From assembly GCA_014191535.1 (NCBI GenBank), contig BJHC01000024.1:1-11744 (forward strand): a DNA stretch of 11,744 nt, in the 5' to 3' direction. Position 1 is the stretch's first letter. The number at the start of each line of letters is the position of its first letter. Shown piece by piece: positions 6,526 through 11,744 of this stretch. The position numbers were made by a program, and so were the translations under genes. The stretch is from Cyanobium sp. Its GTDB lineage: Bacteria; Cyanobacteriota; Cyanobacteriia; PCC-6307; Cyanobiaceae. Below the pieces are notes generated by a model. That model worked only from the letters and a program-made list of their open reading frames with translations. It ran no database searches and was not told where the DNA came from.

Positions 6526-7204
6526 GCCAGCTGCAGCGCTGCTGCCAATCGGCCCCGATCCAGCTTTCCAGCAGCGTGGCCACCAGACCCACCAGGGTCA
6601 CCAGCAGCCAGCAACCAGCATCGCTGAGCAGCCCCAGCCACAGCATCAGCGTCGCCATCACGGCGCTCCCCACCAGGCTCGCGACGGTGCCCTCCACACT
6701 GATGGCCCCCTCCGTGCCCGGCGGCACCGGTTTGAGGGTGGTGATCAACACGGTGTGCCGGCCCCAGCGCTTGCCGATCTCGCTGCCGCAGGTGTCCGCC
6801 AACTTGGCGGCGAAACTGGCGGCAAAGCCCAGCTGCAGCAGGGCCACCGGCGCACTGGGCAGAACGGTGAGCACCGCCAGGGCCGCTCCGGTGGCTGCGG
6901 AACCCCAGACGTTTTCCGGCCCGCGGCGGCCGCCCCGCGCCTCCGCCAGCCCCTGCTGCTGTTTGCGGCGGTAGCCCAGGCGCGTCACCAGGGAGCCGAG
7001 GGCCAGATAGAGCACCACGGCCCACCAGCCGGGCCAATCGAGACTGCCCAGCAGCAGGGTGCCCAGCACCCCCGCATGCACCCAGCCAGCGGGGGTCAGC
7101 ACCGGCAACCGCTGGGCGGCGGCGATCAGCACCGCGTTGATCACCAGGGCCACGAACCAATGCTGCAGCCGCTCCGGACTGGCCAGCACCAACAGTTCGA
7201 GCAT
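6440..7204 (-). CDS. DUF92/TIGR00297 membrane protein (phytyl-phosphate kinase VTE6-like)
   Basis: A 254-residue integral membrane protein of the DUF92 family. Characteristic segments are GGRRGPENVWGS (91-102), ADTCGSEIGKRWG (136-148) and KPVPPGTEGAISVEGT (158-173), separated by hydrophobic helices. The plant member VTE6 and its cyanobacterial homologue act as phytyl-phosphate kinases, recycling phytol from chlorophyll breakdown to phytyl diphosphate for tocopherol or phylloquinone; other DUF92 proteins are uncharacterised, so the reaction here is inferred from family. The start at 7204 is chosen over an open extension up to 7291, which would add a low-quality basic stretch and use up most of the divergent spacer. 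The stop lies inside the end of the sigma factor gene (86-base convergent overlap). Confidence 0.88.
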   Translation of the reverse strand: MLELLVLASPERLQHWFVALVINAVLIAAAQRLPVLTPAGWVHAGVLGTLLLGSLDWPGWWAVVLYLALGSLVTRLGYRRKQQQGLAEARGGRRGPENVWGSAATGAALAVLTVLPSAPVALLQLGFAASFAAKLADTCGSEIGKRWGRHTVLITTLKPVPPGTEGAISVEGTVASLVGSAVMATLMLWLGLLSDAGCWLLVTLVGLVATLLESWIGADWQQRCSWLSNELVNAIQTLLAAVLAMLLAQGLGLV

Positions 7205-7245
7205 GGGGATCGGTGCGACGACGCCTGCAAAGTATGTGTTGCACT

Positions 7246-7260
7246 GCCCTAAGGGAGGGC
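7246..7260. promoter_or_regulatory. Small inverted repeat in the divergent DUF92/small-protein spacer
   Basis: GCCCT (7246-7250) and AGGGC (7256-7260) form a short inverted repeat with a 5-base centre in the 111-base region between two divergent starts (7204 and 7316). It may be an operator or part of a leader; five base pairs in GC-rich DNA can also arise by chance. Confidence 0.25.
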
Positions 7261-7282
7261 CGCGGCGGCGGCTCCGGCAGCG

Positions 7283-7288
7283 GATAAT
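7283..7288 (+). promoter_or_regulatory. Possible -10 element of the gene at 7316
   Basis: GATAAT matches the TATAAT consensus at five of six bases, which stands out in this very GC-rich spacer. It is 27 bases before the start codon, leaving a short leader. No good -35 hexamer is seen at the usual spacing, so the call is tentative. Confidence 0.35.
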
Positions 7289-7315
7289 CACGCCAACGGC
7301 CAGCCGATCAGCGCC

Positions 7316-7729
7316 ATGGTGTTCAACTCCAAGGGCAAGTTCTTCCTCAACCTGGATGAGAAGGGCACGGCAACACCGGTGACCGTGGCCCCCGTGGCCA
7401 AGCCGGCCCCCAAGGCCGAGGCCAAGCCCAAGGCCGCAGCGCCGGTATCGATCCAGGCTCCGGCCGCCAGCGGCGCACCGACAACAGCCAGCACCACCAC
7501 CGCTGCTCCAGAAGCAACCGCAGCACCCCAGGGCCAGGTGCTGACCACCGCCGAAGCCATCGCCGCCGAACTGGCCGCCGCCCAGGCGGCTCGCCCCGTG
7601 GCGGTGGATTCCACCTTCGCGCCGGAGTGCCTCACCCCCGGCGGGGCCCTGCCCATGCGCCGCCGCCGTGGTGGCGCCAATCTGGCGGGCTTCCGCAGCA
7701 TGGCCGGCGGCCTGTTCGGCAAGAAGTAA
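7316..7729 (+). CDS. Hypothetical Ala/Pro/Thr-rich small protein
   Basis: A 137-residue protein I cannot assign to a family. It starts with an ordered-looking MVFNSKGKFFLNLDEKG (1-17), followed by a long low-complexity linker rich in Ala, Pro, Thr and Lys (about 18-80), a possible helix TTAEAIAAELAAAQAA (about 77-92), and an end section with CLTPGGALPMRRRRGG and AGFRSMAGGLFGKK. No signal peptide or membrane span is visible, so it should be cytosolic. The two non-repetitive ends with a disordered linker suggest a protein that bridges partners, and the Arg-rich patch could touch nucleic acid or membranes; both are guesses. A -10-like element lies upstream and the stop is nine bases from the convergent rsmE stop. 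The reading frame's distinct ends argue against a chance ORF. Confidence 0.72.
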   Translation: MVFNSKGKFFLNLDEKGTATPVTVAPVAKPAPKAEAKPKAAAPVSIQAPAASGAPTTASTTTAAPEATAAPQGQVLTTAEAIAAELAAAQAARPVAVDSTFAPECLTPGGALPMRRRRGGANLAGFRSMAGGLFGKK

Positions 7730-7738
7730 GCGCCGCGC

Positions 7739-8515
7739 TCAGCAGCGGGTCTGGCTCCAACGCCACTGGGCCAGCCCCGCCATGGCGGCGACCGCCGCGG
7801 TGGAACTGCGCAGGATGCGCGGCCCCAGCTGCAGCGGCTGCCAACCAGCGGCCAGGGCCTGCTGTTCTTCCCCCGCACTCCAGCCCCCCTCCGGGCCGCA
7901 GGCCAGCCACACCGCAGCCGGTGCAGGGTCCGCAGCGGGATCGGGCAAGAGGGCAGGCAACAGCTCGGGCAGCTGCGGGAGCTGGGGTTGGCGGGTGGTG
8001 GCCCAGAGCCGCAGGCTCGCGGGAGCGGCAGACTCGGCCAACACCTCCTGCAGGGGTTGGGGATCGTCGATGCGGGGGAGCCAAAGGCGCTCGCACTGCT
8101 CCGCCGCCTCCGCGGCGATGCTGCGCCACCGCTCCGGCTTGAGCTGACCGAGCACCGCCGTGCGCTCACACACCAGCGGGATCAGGCGGTCCACCCCCAG
8201 TTCCACGGCCATGCGCACCACCAGCTCGAAATCGCGCTTCACCACCGCCACCGCCAGCACCAGCGCCGGCTGAGGCGCAGGCTGCTGCAGGGCGGGCTGC
8301 GCCAGGGGCTGCAGCAGTTGGGCCTGGCCGGCGTCAGACAACTGCGCTTGCCAGAGTGAACCCTGGCCGTCAATCACCGCAAAGCCATCCCCCGGGCCAA
8401 AGCGCAGCACACGCGTGAGGTAACGGCTTTCGTCCGGGCTGAGGCAGACCATGCCGGCGGCCGCCGCCTCCAGCCGCGCACGGGACATCAGCAACCGACG
8501 CTGCTCACGCACCAC
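7739..8515 (-). CDS. rsmE: 16S rRNA m3U1498 methyltransferase RsmE
   Basis: A 258-residue SPOUT-class RNA methyltransferase that uses S-adenosylmethionine to methylate N3 of U1498 in 16S rRNA within the small ribosomal subunit. Seen features: N-terminal PUA-like part with RYLTRVLR (31-38), then ELGVDRLIPLVCERT (105-119), EAAEQCER (136-143), GPEGGWS (207-213) and the knot segment LGPRILRSSTA (230-240). The family usually has RILRTETA in the last motif; here two residues differ, a mild oddity. The GTG at 8515 is preferred because the extra REQRRLL residues match the family's usual start; an internal ATG at 8488 is the alternative. Only three bases separate it from the DUF3531 stop upstream, so the two genes are probably co-transcribed. 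Confidence 0.92.
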   Translation of the reverse strand: MVREQRRLLMSRARLEAAAAGMVCLSPDESRYLTRVLRFGPGDGFAVIDGQGSLWQAQLSDAGQAQLLQPLAQPALQQPAPQPALVLAVAVVKRDFELVVRMAVELGVDRLIPLVCERTAVLGQLKPERWRSIAAEAAEQCERLWLPRIDDPQPLQEVLAESAAPASLRLWATTRQPQLPQLPELLPALLPDPAADPAPAAVWLACGPEGGWSAGEEQQALAAGWQPLQLGPRILRSSTAAVAAMAGLAQWRWSQTRC

Positions 8516-8518
8516 GGC

Positions 8519-8977
8519 TCAGGCATCGGGGTCGGCCAGGTCGAACGGGCTGGCGGGGGTCTCCTCCACGGGCCAGTCCTCGTTGACGCCGCCGATCACC
8601 ACCTCTTCGATCTGCACCACATCCGTATCCAGCTGGCGCAGGGTGTTGATCAGCACGTCGAGGGCGAGGGCATCGCTGGTGCCGAGGTCGAGCCAGCAGC
8701 GGGCCCACTCACCGCGGTACTCCGGTTCGCCCATGTTGTGCATCAGGGCCGGCAGGGCCCGGGCTGCCGAATCCTGGTCGTAGGCCATCCAGCTGAGCTC
8801 GGCCCCCTCCTCCTGCACCTGCAGGTTCTCCGCGTTGAAGCCCCCGAGCTTGCCCAGGAAAAACCAGCTGTCGAACACCGTGTCCACATAGCCGCGCTCC
8901 CCCTGGCCGGGGGCATGGCTGAAGCGCAACCAGATCCAGCAGTTGAACGGATCGACCTCGCGGAATCGGATCTCCAT
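8519..8977 (-). CDS. DUF3531 family protein (cyanobacteria and plastids)
   Basis: A 152-residue soluble protein of the DUF3531 family, found in cyanobacteria and in plant plastids; its biochemical role is not known to me. Recognisable stretches are MEIRFREVDPFNCWIWLRFS (1-20), DSWFFLGKLGGFNAENLQVQ (36-55), MHNMGEPEYRG (79-89), WLDLGTSDALALDVLINTLR (95-114) and VIGGVNEDWPVEE (127-139). The start at 8977 is chosen because family conservation begins with MEIRF; in-frame ATGs at 9007 and 9049 would add residues that look non-conserved and would overlap the divergent ABC gene. The distribution suggests a role linked to photosynthesis or plastid gene expression, which is inference. Probably first gene of an operon with rsmE. 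Confidence 0.9.
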   Translation of the reverse strand: MEIRFREVDPFNCWIWLRFSHAPGQGERGYVDTVFDSWFFLGKLGGFNAENLQVQEEGAELSWMAYDQDSAARALPALMHNMGEPEYRGEWARCWLDLGTSDALALDVLINTLRQLDTDVVQIEEVVIGGVNEDWPVEETPASPFDLADPDA

Positions 8978-9014
8978 CGGCGGGCCATGCCCAGCAGGTG
9001 CCTCCATCAAACAT

Positions 9015-9032
9015 GCTGGTGGTGCCACCAGC
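9015..9032. promoter_or_regulatory. Perfect inverted repeat in a divergent spacer (operator or 5' hairpin)
   Basis: GCTGGTGG (9015-9022) and CCACCAGC (9025-9032) are exact reverse complements around two central bases. The element is in the 70-base space between DUF3531 (start 8977, -) and the ABC ATPase (start 9048, +), 15 bases before the latter. As DNA it could be an operator; as RNA it would be a 7-bp stem with a four-base loop close to the start codon. Confidence 0.4.
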
Positions 9033-9047
9033 CACGGCGCCCCTTCC

Positions 9048-9692
9048 ATGCTGGAGCTCCGCTCGCTGCGTTATCAGCCCGCCACGGCGGCGGAGCCGGT
9101 GCTGCGGGACATCAGCCTCAGCCTTCCCATCGGCCAGGCGGCCCTGGTGGCCGGCCGCAGCGGTTCGGGCAAATCCACCCTGCTGGAGCTGATCTGCGGC
9201 CTGGCGGACCCCAGCGGCGGAACCATCCACTGGCAGGGGGAGGCCCTCCATGCGCGCCAACGCCGCTGGCTGTGCGGGCTGGTGTTTCAGTTCCCGGAGC
9301 GCCATTTCCTCGGACTCAGCGTCGGGCAGGAGCTGAAGCTGGGGCAGCGGCGCCTGCCCTACGAACGCGCGGAGGCGGTGCTCAAGCAGGTGGGGCTGGA
9401 GGCGGTGTCGTTCCAGCAGGCCCCGGAACGGCTCAGTGGCGGCCAGCAGCGACGCTTGGCCCTGGCGGTGCAACTGCTGCGGGATCCCCGGGTGCTGCTG
9501 CTGGATGAACCCACCGCCGGCCTGGATTGGTCGGTGCGCGATGACATCCTCGAGCTGCTGGTGCAACTGAGCCAGGAACGGGTGGTGCTGGTGGTCACCC
9601 ACGAACCGGAACTGTTCACCGGCCTGATCCCGCCGCAGCAGTGCTGGAGCCTGCAGCAGGGGGTGCTGCAGCCGGCACTGCAGCCCGCCTGA
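9048..9692 (+). CDS. Stand-alone ABC ATPase, CbiO/ECF-like
   Basis: A 214-residue ATP-binding protein with all motifs: Walker A GRSGSGKST (36-44), Q-loop QFPE (81-84), signature LSGGQ (129-133), Walker B LLLLDEP (149-155) with Glu154, D-loop GLD (158-160) and H-loop His185. The QFPE after the Q-loop glutamine is typical of CbiO/EcfA ATPases of energy-coupling-factor importers for cobalt, nickel or vitamins, and related single ATPases occur in plastids. No permease or substrate-binding gene is nearby, so its membrane partner must be encoded elsewhere. Start chosen at MLELRSL, where family homology begins; an open extension to 8943 runs antisense to DUF3531 and is rejected. At 214 residues it is shorter than the usual ~270 for EcfA, lacking the C-terminal extension. 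Confidence 0.88.
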   Translation: MLELRSLRYQPATAAEPVLRDISLSLPIGQAALVAGRSGSGKSTLLELICGLADPSGGTIHWQGEALHARQRRWLCGLVFQFPERHFLGLSVGQELKLGQRRLPYERAEAVLKQVGLEAVSFQQAPERLSGGQQRRLALAVQLLRDPRVLLLDEPTAGLDWSVRDDILELLVQLSQERVVLVVTHEPELFTGLIPPQQCWSLQQGVLQPALQPA

Positions 9693-9740
9693 GGCCCACC
9701 CGCGGCTGAATACAGTGCGCCGACGGGATGGCGCGCGCCG

Positions 9741-9746
9741 AGGAGA
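9741..9746 (+). promoter_or_regulatory. Shine-Dalgarno site of hslO
   Basis: AGGAGA, six bases before the ATG at 9753. It is the clearest ribosome binding site in the window and supports this start over an upstream ATG at 9728 in another frame. Confidence 0.65.
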
Positions 9747-9752
9747 CAGGGG

Positions 9753-10673
9753 ATGGCGGATCGGTTGGTGCGGGCGACGGCGGCCGGCGGGGGGATCCGC
9801 CTGGTGGCGGTGAGCACCAGCACCACGGCCCGCTACGCCCGGCGCCGCCATGGCCTGTCGTATCTCACCAGCGCTCTGTTGGGCCGTGCCATGACCGCCG
9901 GCCTGCTGCTGGCCAGTTCCATGAAGGTGCGCCATGGACGCGTCAACCTGCGTATCGCCTCCGATGGCCCGCTGCGGGGCCTGAGGGTGGATGCGGGCCG
10001 CGACGGCACGGTGCGCGGCTACGTGGGCTGCCCCGGTCTGGAGCTCGACCTGGTGAGCGACGCCGAGGGCCAGCACCACTTCGATTTCCGCCAGGCCACC
10101 GGCACCGGCTACCTGCACGTGGTGCGCGACCTGGGGGAAGGGGAGCCGTTCAGCTCCACGGTGGAACTGGTGAGCGGCGGCGTTGGCGAGGACGTGGCCT
10201 CCTACCTGCTGCACTCCGAGCAAACCCCCTCGGCGGTGTTCGTGGGGGAGCAGATCGACAGCCGCGGGCTGCACCATTGCGGCGGGGTGCTGGTGCAGGT
10301 GCTGCCGAAGGCAGCGCAGGAGCCGGCGCTGGTGGCCCTGCTGGAGGAGCGCTGCCGCGAGATCACCGGCTTCAGCCAGAAGCTGGCGGCCTGTGAGGGC
10401 AACCTGGAGGCGCTGCTGGTGGAGGTATTCCCGGATCTGGATCCGCAGCTGCTGGAGGACGCCGAAGCCAGCCAGGAGGTGACCTTCCATTGCCCCTGCA
10501 GCCGCAAACGCAGCGTCAACGCCCTCAAACTGCTGGGCCGCGACGAGCTCAGCCAGATGCTGCAGGAGGACGGCAGGGCCGAACTCACCTGCCACTTCTG
10601 CAACGAGGTGTACGACGTGGGGGCCGGCGAACTGCAGGAGCTGATCAACGAGCTCACAACCAGCGCCGCCTAG
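9753..10673 (+). CDS. hslO: Hsp33 redox-regulated chaperone (holdase)
   Basis: A 306-residue cytosolic chaperone that is switched on by oxidation and prevents aggregation of unfolding proteins. The N-terminal substrate-binding domain starts [20 protein letters not shown] (1-20), with the family's glycine-rich [11 protein letters not shown] (116-126) and [20 protein letters not shown] (141-160). The C-terminal zinc switch has HCPC (246-249) and CHFC (280-283), so the four zinc-binding cysteines 247, 249, 280 and 283 are all present, in the CxC-CxxC order of the family. Length fits the usual ~290-300. A good Shine-Dalgarno sequence supports the start. It is separated by only 60 bases from the ABC ATPase gene, so they could share a transcript, with no functional link evident. 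Confidence 0.96.
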   Translation: MADRLVRATAAGGGIRLVAVSTSTTARYARRRHGLSYLTSALLGRAMTAGLLLASSMKVRHGRVNLRIASDGPLRGLRVDAGRDGTVRGYVGCPGLELDLVSDAEGQHHFDFRQATGTGYLHVVRDLGEGEPFSSTVELVSGGVGEDVASYLLHSEQTPSAVFVGEQIDSRGLHHCGGVLVQVLPKAAQEPALVALLEERCREITGFSQKLAACEGNLEALLVEVFPDLDPQLLEDAEASQEVTFHCPCSRKRSVNALKLLGRDELSQMLQEDGRAELTCHFCNEVYDVGAGELQELINELTTSAA

Positions 10674-10684
10674 GGGCCCATCAG

Positions 10685-10703
10685 GCCAGCAAGCGCGCTT
10701 GGC
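10685..10703. terminator. Palindrome between two convergent genes (possible bidirectional terminator)
   Basis: CAAGCGCGCTTG (10690-10701) is a perfect 12-base palindrome, flanked by GCCA (10685-10688) and TGGC (10700-10703) that can pair in an alternative fold. It occupies the 49-base gap between the hslO stop and the stop of the convergent membrane protein gene. ATCAGGC occurs directly repeated on both sides (10680-10686 and 10705-10711). No T tracts are seen, so terminator function is inferred from position. Confidence 0.4.
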
Positions 10704-10722
10704 GATCAGGCGGGCTGTCGGA

Positions 10723-11469
10723 TCAGGAGAGCGTGTTGATCGCCCGGGCCACGATCACGATGAAGATGCCGGTCATGCACAGGCTGTGGAGCATGTGGGC
10801 CACCTTGAGGCGGGCTCCGAGCACCCCATGGCCCTCCGGTGCACCGAACGTGTTGCTGGCCACCATGGCGAAGAACAGGTAGTCGATGAAGCCGGGGGTC
10901 CAGCGGGTGGTGCCGAAGGACAGCCCTTCAAACGCCTCCTCCGGGAACAGCACACCGGGGGGAACCGGCGGGAGCTTGGCACCATCGGGGTTGGCGCCAG
11001 GGGCGCGCATGGCCATGGCCTGGGCCTGCCCCCGCAGCGGGTAGTCGAGGTACCAGTACCAGAACACGAAGATCAGGCCAATCACCACGTAGAGCCCGAT
11101 GGCCTCCAGCAGCAGCTCGTAGGAGTTCACGTTGGCCTCCACGATCGCCACGTTGATCAGCACCAGATTCACCAGGAACTGCAGCGTCGCCAGGAGGCCG
11201 AACAGCCGCAGCCCGCGGCGGGCGGGGCAACGGCCCCGCAGCATCCCCGGCAGGATCCCCAGCAGGAACCAGGCCAAGAACAGGCCCAAACTGATCCGAT
11301 AGGACAGCGCCAGGGCGGCCAGATCGACATGGGCCAGGCCCACGGCCATGCGAGGGGCCTGCGACAGATCCACAAACAAGCGGTGCCGCAGCAACCCATC
11401 GATGAGGGACGACCCCACCAGGGCCAACAGGTAGGGGGCGGCCGTGCGGGCGGAGGGAACCGTGGACAT
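10723..11469 (-). CDS. Multi-pass membrane protein with channel-like C-terminal hairpin
   Basis: A 248-residue membrane protein of uncertain family. Hydrophobic segments are at about 13-26, 44-76, 88-110, 118-142, 194-206 and 220-243, with a soluble proline-rich loop between (about 147-190). The C-terminal part has the layout of a two-helix ion-channel pore: FIDYLFFAMVASNTFG (194-209), APEG (210-213), GVLGARLKVAHMLHS (215-229), then a last helix ending IVIVARAI (237-244). This parallels the helix, pore loop and helix of K+ channel-like proteins, but the selectivity filter TVGYG is missing; NTFGAPEG stands in its place. DUF1345-type proteins end similarly and are an alternative. ATG at 11469 is the first good start. 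Its upstream spacer carries tandem repeats. Function is unknown; the membrane location is secure. Confidence 0.8.
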   Translation of the reverse strand: MSTVPSARTAAPYLLALVGSSLIDGLLRHRLFVDLSQAPRMAVGLAHVDLAALALSYRISLGLFLAWFLLGILPGMLRGRCPARRGLRLFGLLATLQFLVNLVLINVAIVEANVNSYELLLEAIGLYVVIGLIFVFWYWYLDYPLRGQAQAMAMRAPGANPDGAKLPPVPPGVLFPEEAFEGLSFGTTRWTPGFIDYLFFAMVASNTFGAPEGHGVLGARLKVAHMLHSLCMTGIFIVIVARAINTLS

Positions 11470-11581
11470 GGCGGCGACCCAGCGGACACTCGTCGGGCCC
11501 CCAGCATGTCCCCGGCGGCGCCATCCCGCTGCGGAGGGCAGGGGGATGCGGATGGATCCGGCCAGGCTCAGCTGTGGGGGA

Positions 11582-11606
11582 TCTGACCAGGGTTAGTCAG
11601 ACCCTG
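11582..11606. repeat. Two overlapping, mutually exclusive inverted repeats
   Basis: TCTGAC (11582-11587) pairs with GTCAGA (11596-11601), and CAGGGT (11588-11593) pairs with ACCCTG (11601-11606). The two stems overlap, so only one can form at once. They lie about 113 bases upstream of the minus-strand membrane protein and directly beside the tandem repeats. Such a pair resembles alternative hairpins of an attenuator or a pair of operators; neither is proven. Confidence 0.4.
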
Positions 11607-11685
11607 CAGACAGTCGGACCATGCAGACAGTGAGCCCTGCAGAGAGTGAGCGCTGAAGACGGTCAGCCCTACAGACAGTCAGCCC
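11605..11685. repeat. Five tandem copies of a 16-17 base repeat
   Basis: Consensus TGCAGACAGTCAGCCC. Copies are at 11605-11621 (17 bases, most divergent end), 11622-11637, 11638-11653, 11654-11669 and 11670-11685, each differing from the consensus at zero to three or four positions. A degenerate half copy, AGTCAGACCC, precedes at 11595-11604, and the GTCAG after the array (11686-11690) overlaps the stop codon of the minus-strand gene at the window edge. The array fills most of the spacer between that gene and the membrane protein gene. It may be a minisatellite, a multi-site protein-binding region or remains of repeat expansion. The period is not a multiple of three and no coding role is apparent. 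Confidence 0.85.
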
Positions 11686-11686
11686 G

Positions 11687-11744
11687 TCAGGCGATGAACA
11701 GCGCCCCCAGCACCAGCAGCACCAGGGCCGGCAGGCTTTGCACC
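11687..11744 (-). CDS. C-terminal end of a probable membrane protein (partial)
   Basis: Reading the minus strand from the window edge, one frame gives 18 residues, VQSLPALVLLVLGALFIA, followed by TGA (complement of 11687-11689). This looks like a final transmembrane helix ending right at the C-terminus. The other two minus frames give less natural products. The rest of the gene is outside the window, so the family cannot be named. It is on the same strand as the membrane protein gene downstream, with the tandem repeat array beginning at its stop codon. Confidence 0.45.
   Translation of the reverse strand, partial: VQSLPALVLLVLGALFIA

Noticed and set aside
8978-9049. Longer N-terminus of DUF3531 starting at 9049 or 9007
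   Set aside because: The added residues do not resemble the family and would overlap the divergent ATPase start and the inverted repeat.
8709-10595. 628-codon open frame on the minus strand
   Set aside because: It is antisense to the ABC ATPase and hslO, both with complete family motifs; the Gln/His/Ala-rich translation is a shadow.
10699-11586. 295-codon plus-strand frame opposite the membrane protein
   Set aside because: Its translation is His/Gln/Gly-rich and lies antisense to a gene with clear membrane segments.
11605-11685. CRISPR array
   Set aside because: Units are directly adjacent with no unique spacers, and no cas genes are present.

Overview
The window looks like chromosomal DNA of a picocyanobacterium of the Synechococcus/Cyanobium group. 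The DNA is very GC-rich, genes are tightly packed, and several encoded proteins are typical of cyanobacteria: a DUF92 protein related to phytyl-phosphate kinase, a DUF3531 protein also known from plastids, a group-3-type sigma factor, and a PhnD-type binding protein of the kind annotated as phosphonate or selenate transport in marine picocyanobacteria. The assignment comes from protein family resemblance by eye; no database was searched.

Layout. Positions 1-5530 (+) form one compact run: a class I aminotransferase (5' end outside the window), a PhnD-like periplasmic binding protein, two very small membrane-protein ORFs, a PhnC-like ATPase, a double-length PhnE-like permease and a GDSL hydrolase. 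Four of the junctions inside this run are 4-base ATGA overlaps or close to it, suggesting a translationally coupled operon. A hairpin lies after the binding-protein gene and another after the hydrolase. Positions 5635-6525 (+) hold a sigma factor whose 3' end overlaps by 86 bases the end of a convergent DUF92 gene (6440-7204, -). A divergent upstream region (7205-7315) separates DUF92 from an Ala/Pro/Thr-rich small protein (7316-7729, +). Next come rsmE and DUF3531 on the minus strand (7739-8977), probably co-transcribed, then a short divergent region with a perfect inverted repeat, a lone CbiO-like ABC ATPase (9048-9692, +), and the redox chaperone Hsp33 (9753-10673, +). A convergent multi-pass membrane protein with a channel-like C-terminus follows (10723-11469, -). 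Its upstream spacer contains overlapping inverted repeats and five tandem copies of a 16-17 base repeat. The last bases hold the C-terminal end of another minus-strand gene.

How the genes work together. The left third is an oxyanion-type (phosphonate/phosphite/phosphate or selenate) ABC importer: binding protein, ATPase and a permease carrying both membrane halves in one chain. The aminotransferase and the GDSL hydrolase are linked by position only. The remainder is mostly housekeeping: transcription (sigma factor), ribosome modification (RsmE), redox stress (Hsp33), isoprenoid/phytol metabolism (DUF92), plus unassigned conserved proteins. I see no CRISPR array, tRNA, rRNA, transposase, phage gene or recognisable defence system. 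The points most worth following are the tandem-repeat spacer, the small ORFs inside the transporter operon, the convergent sigma/DUF92 overlap and the channel-like membrane protein without a canonical selectivity filter.
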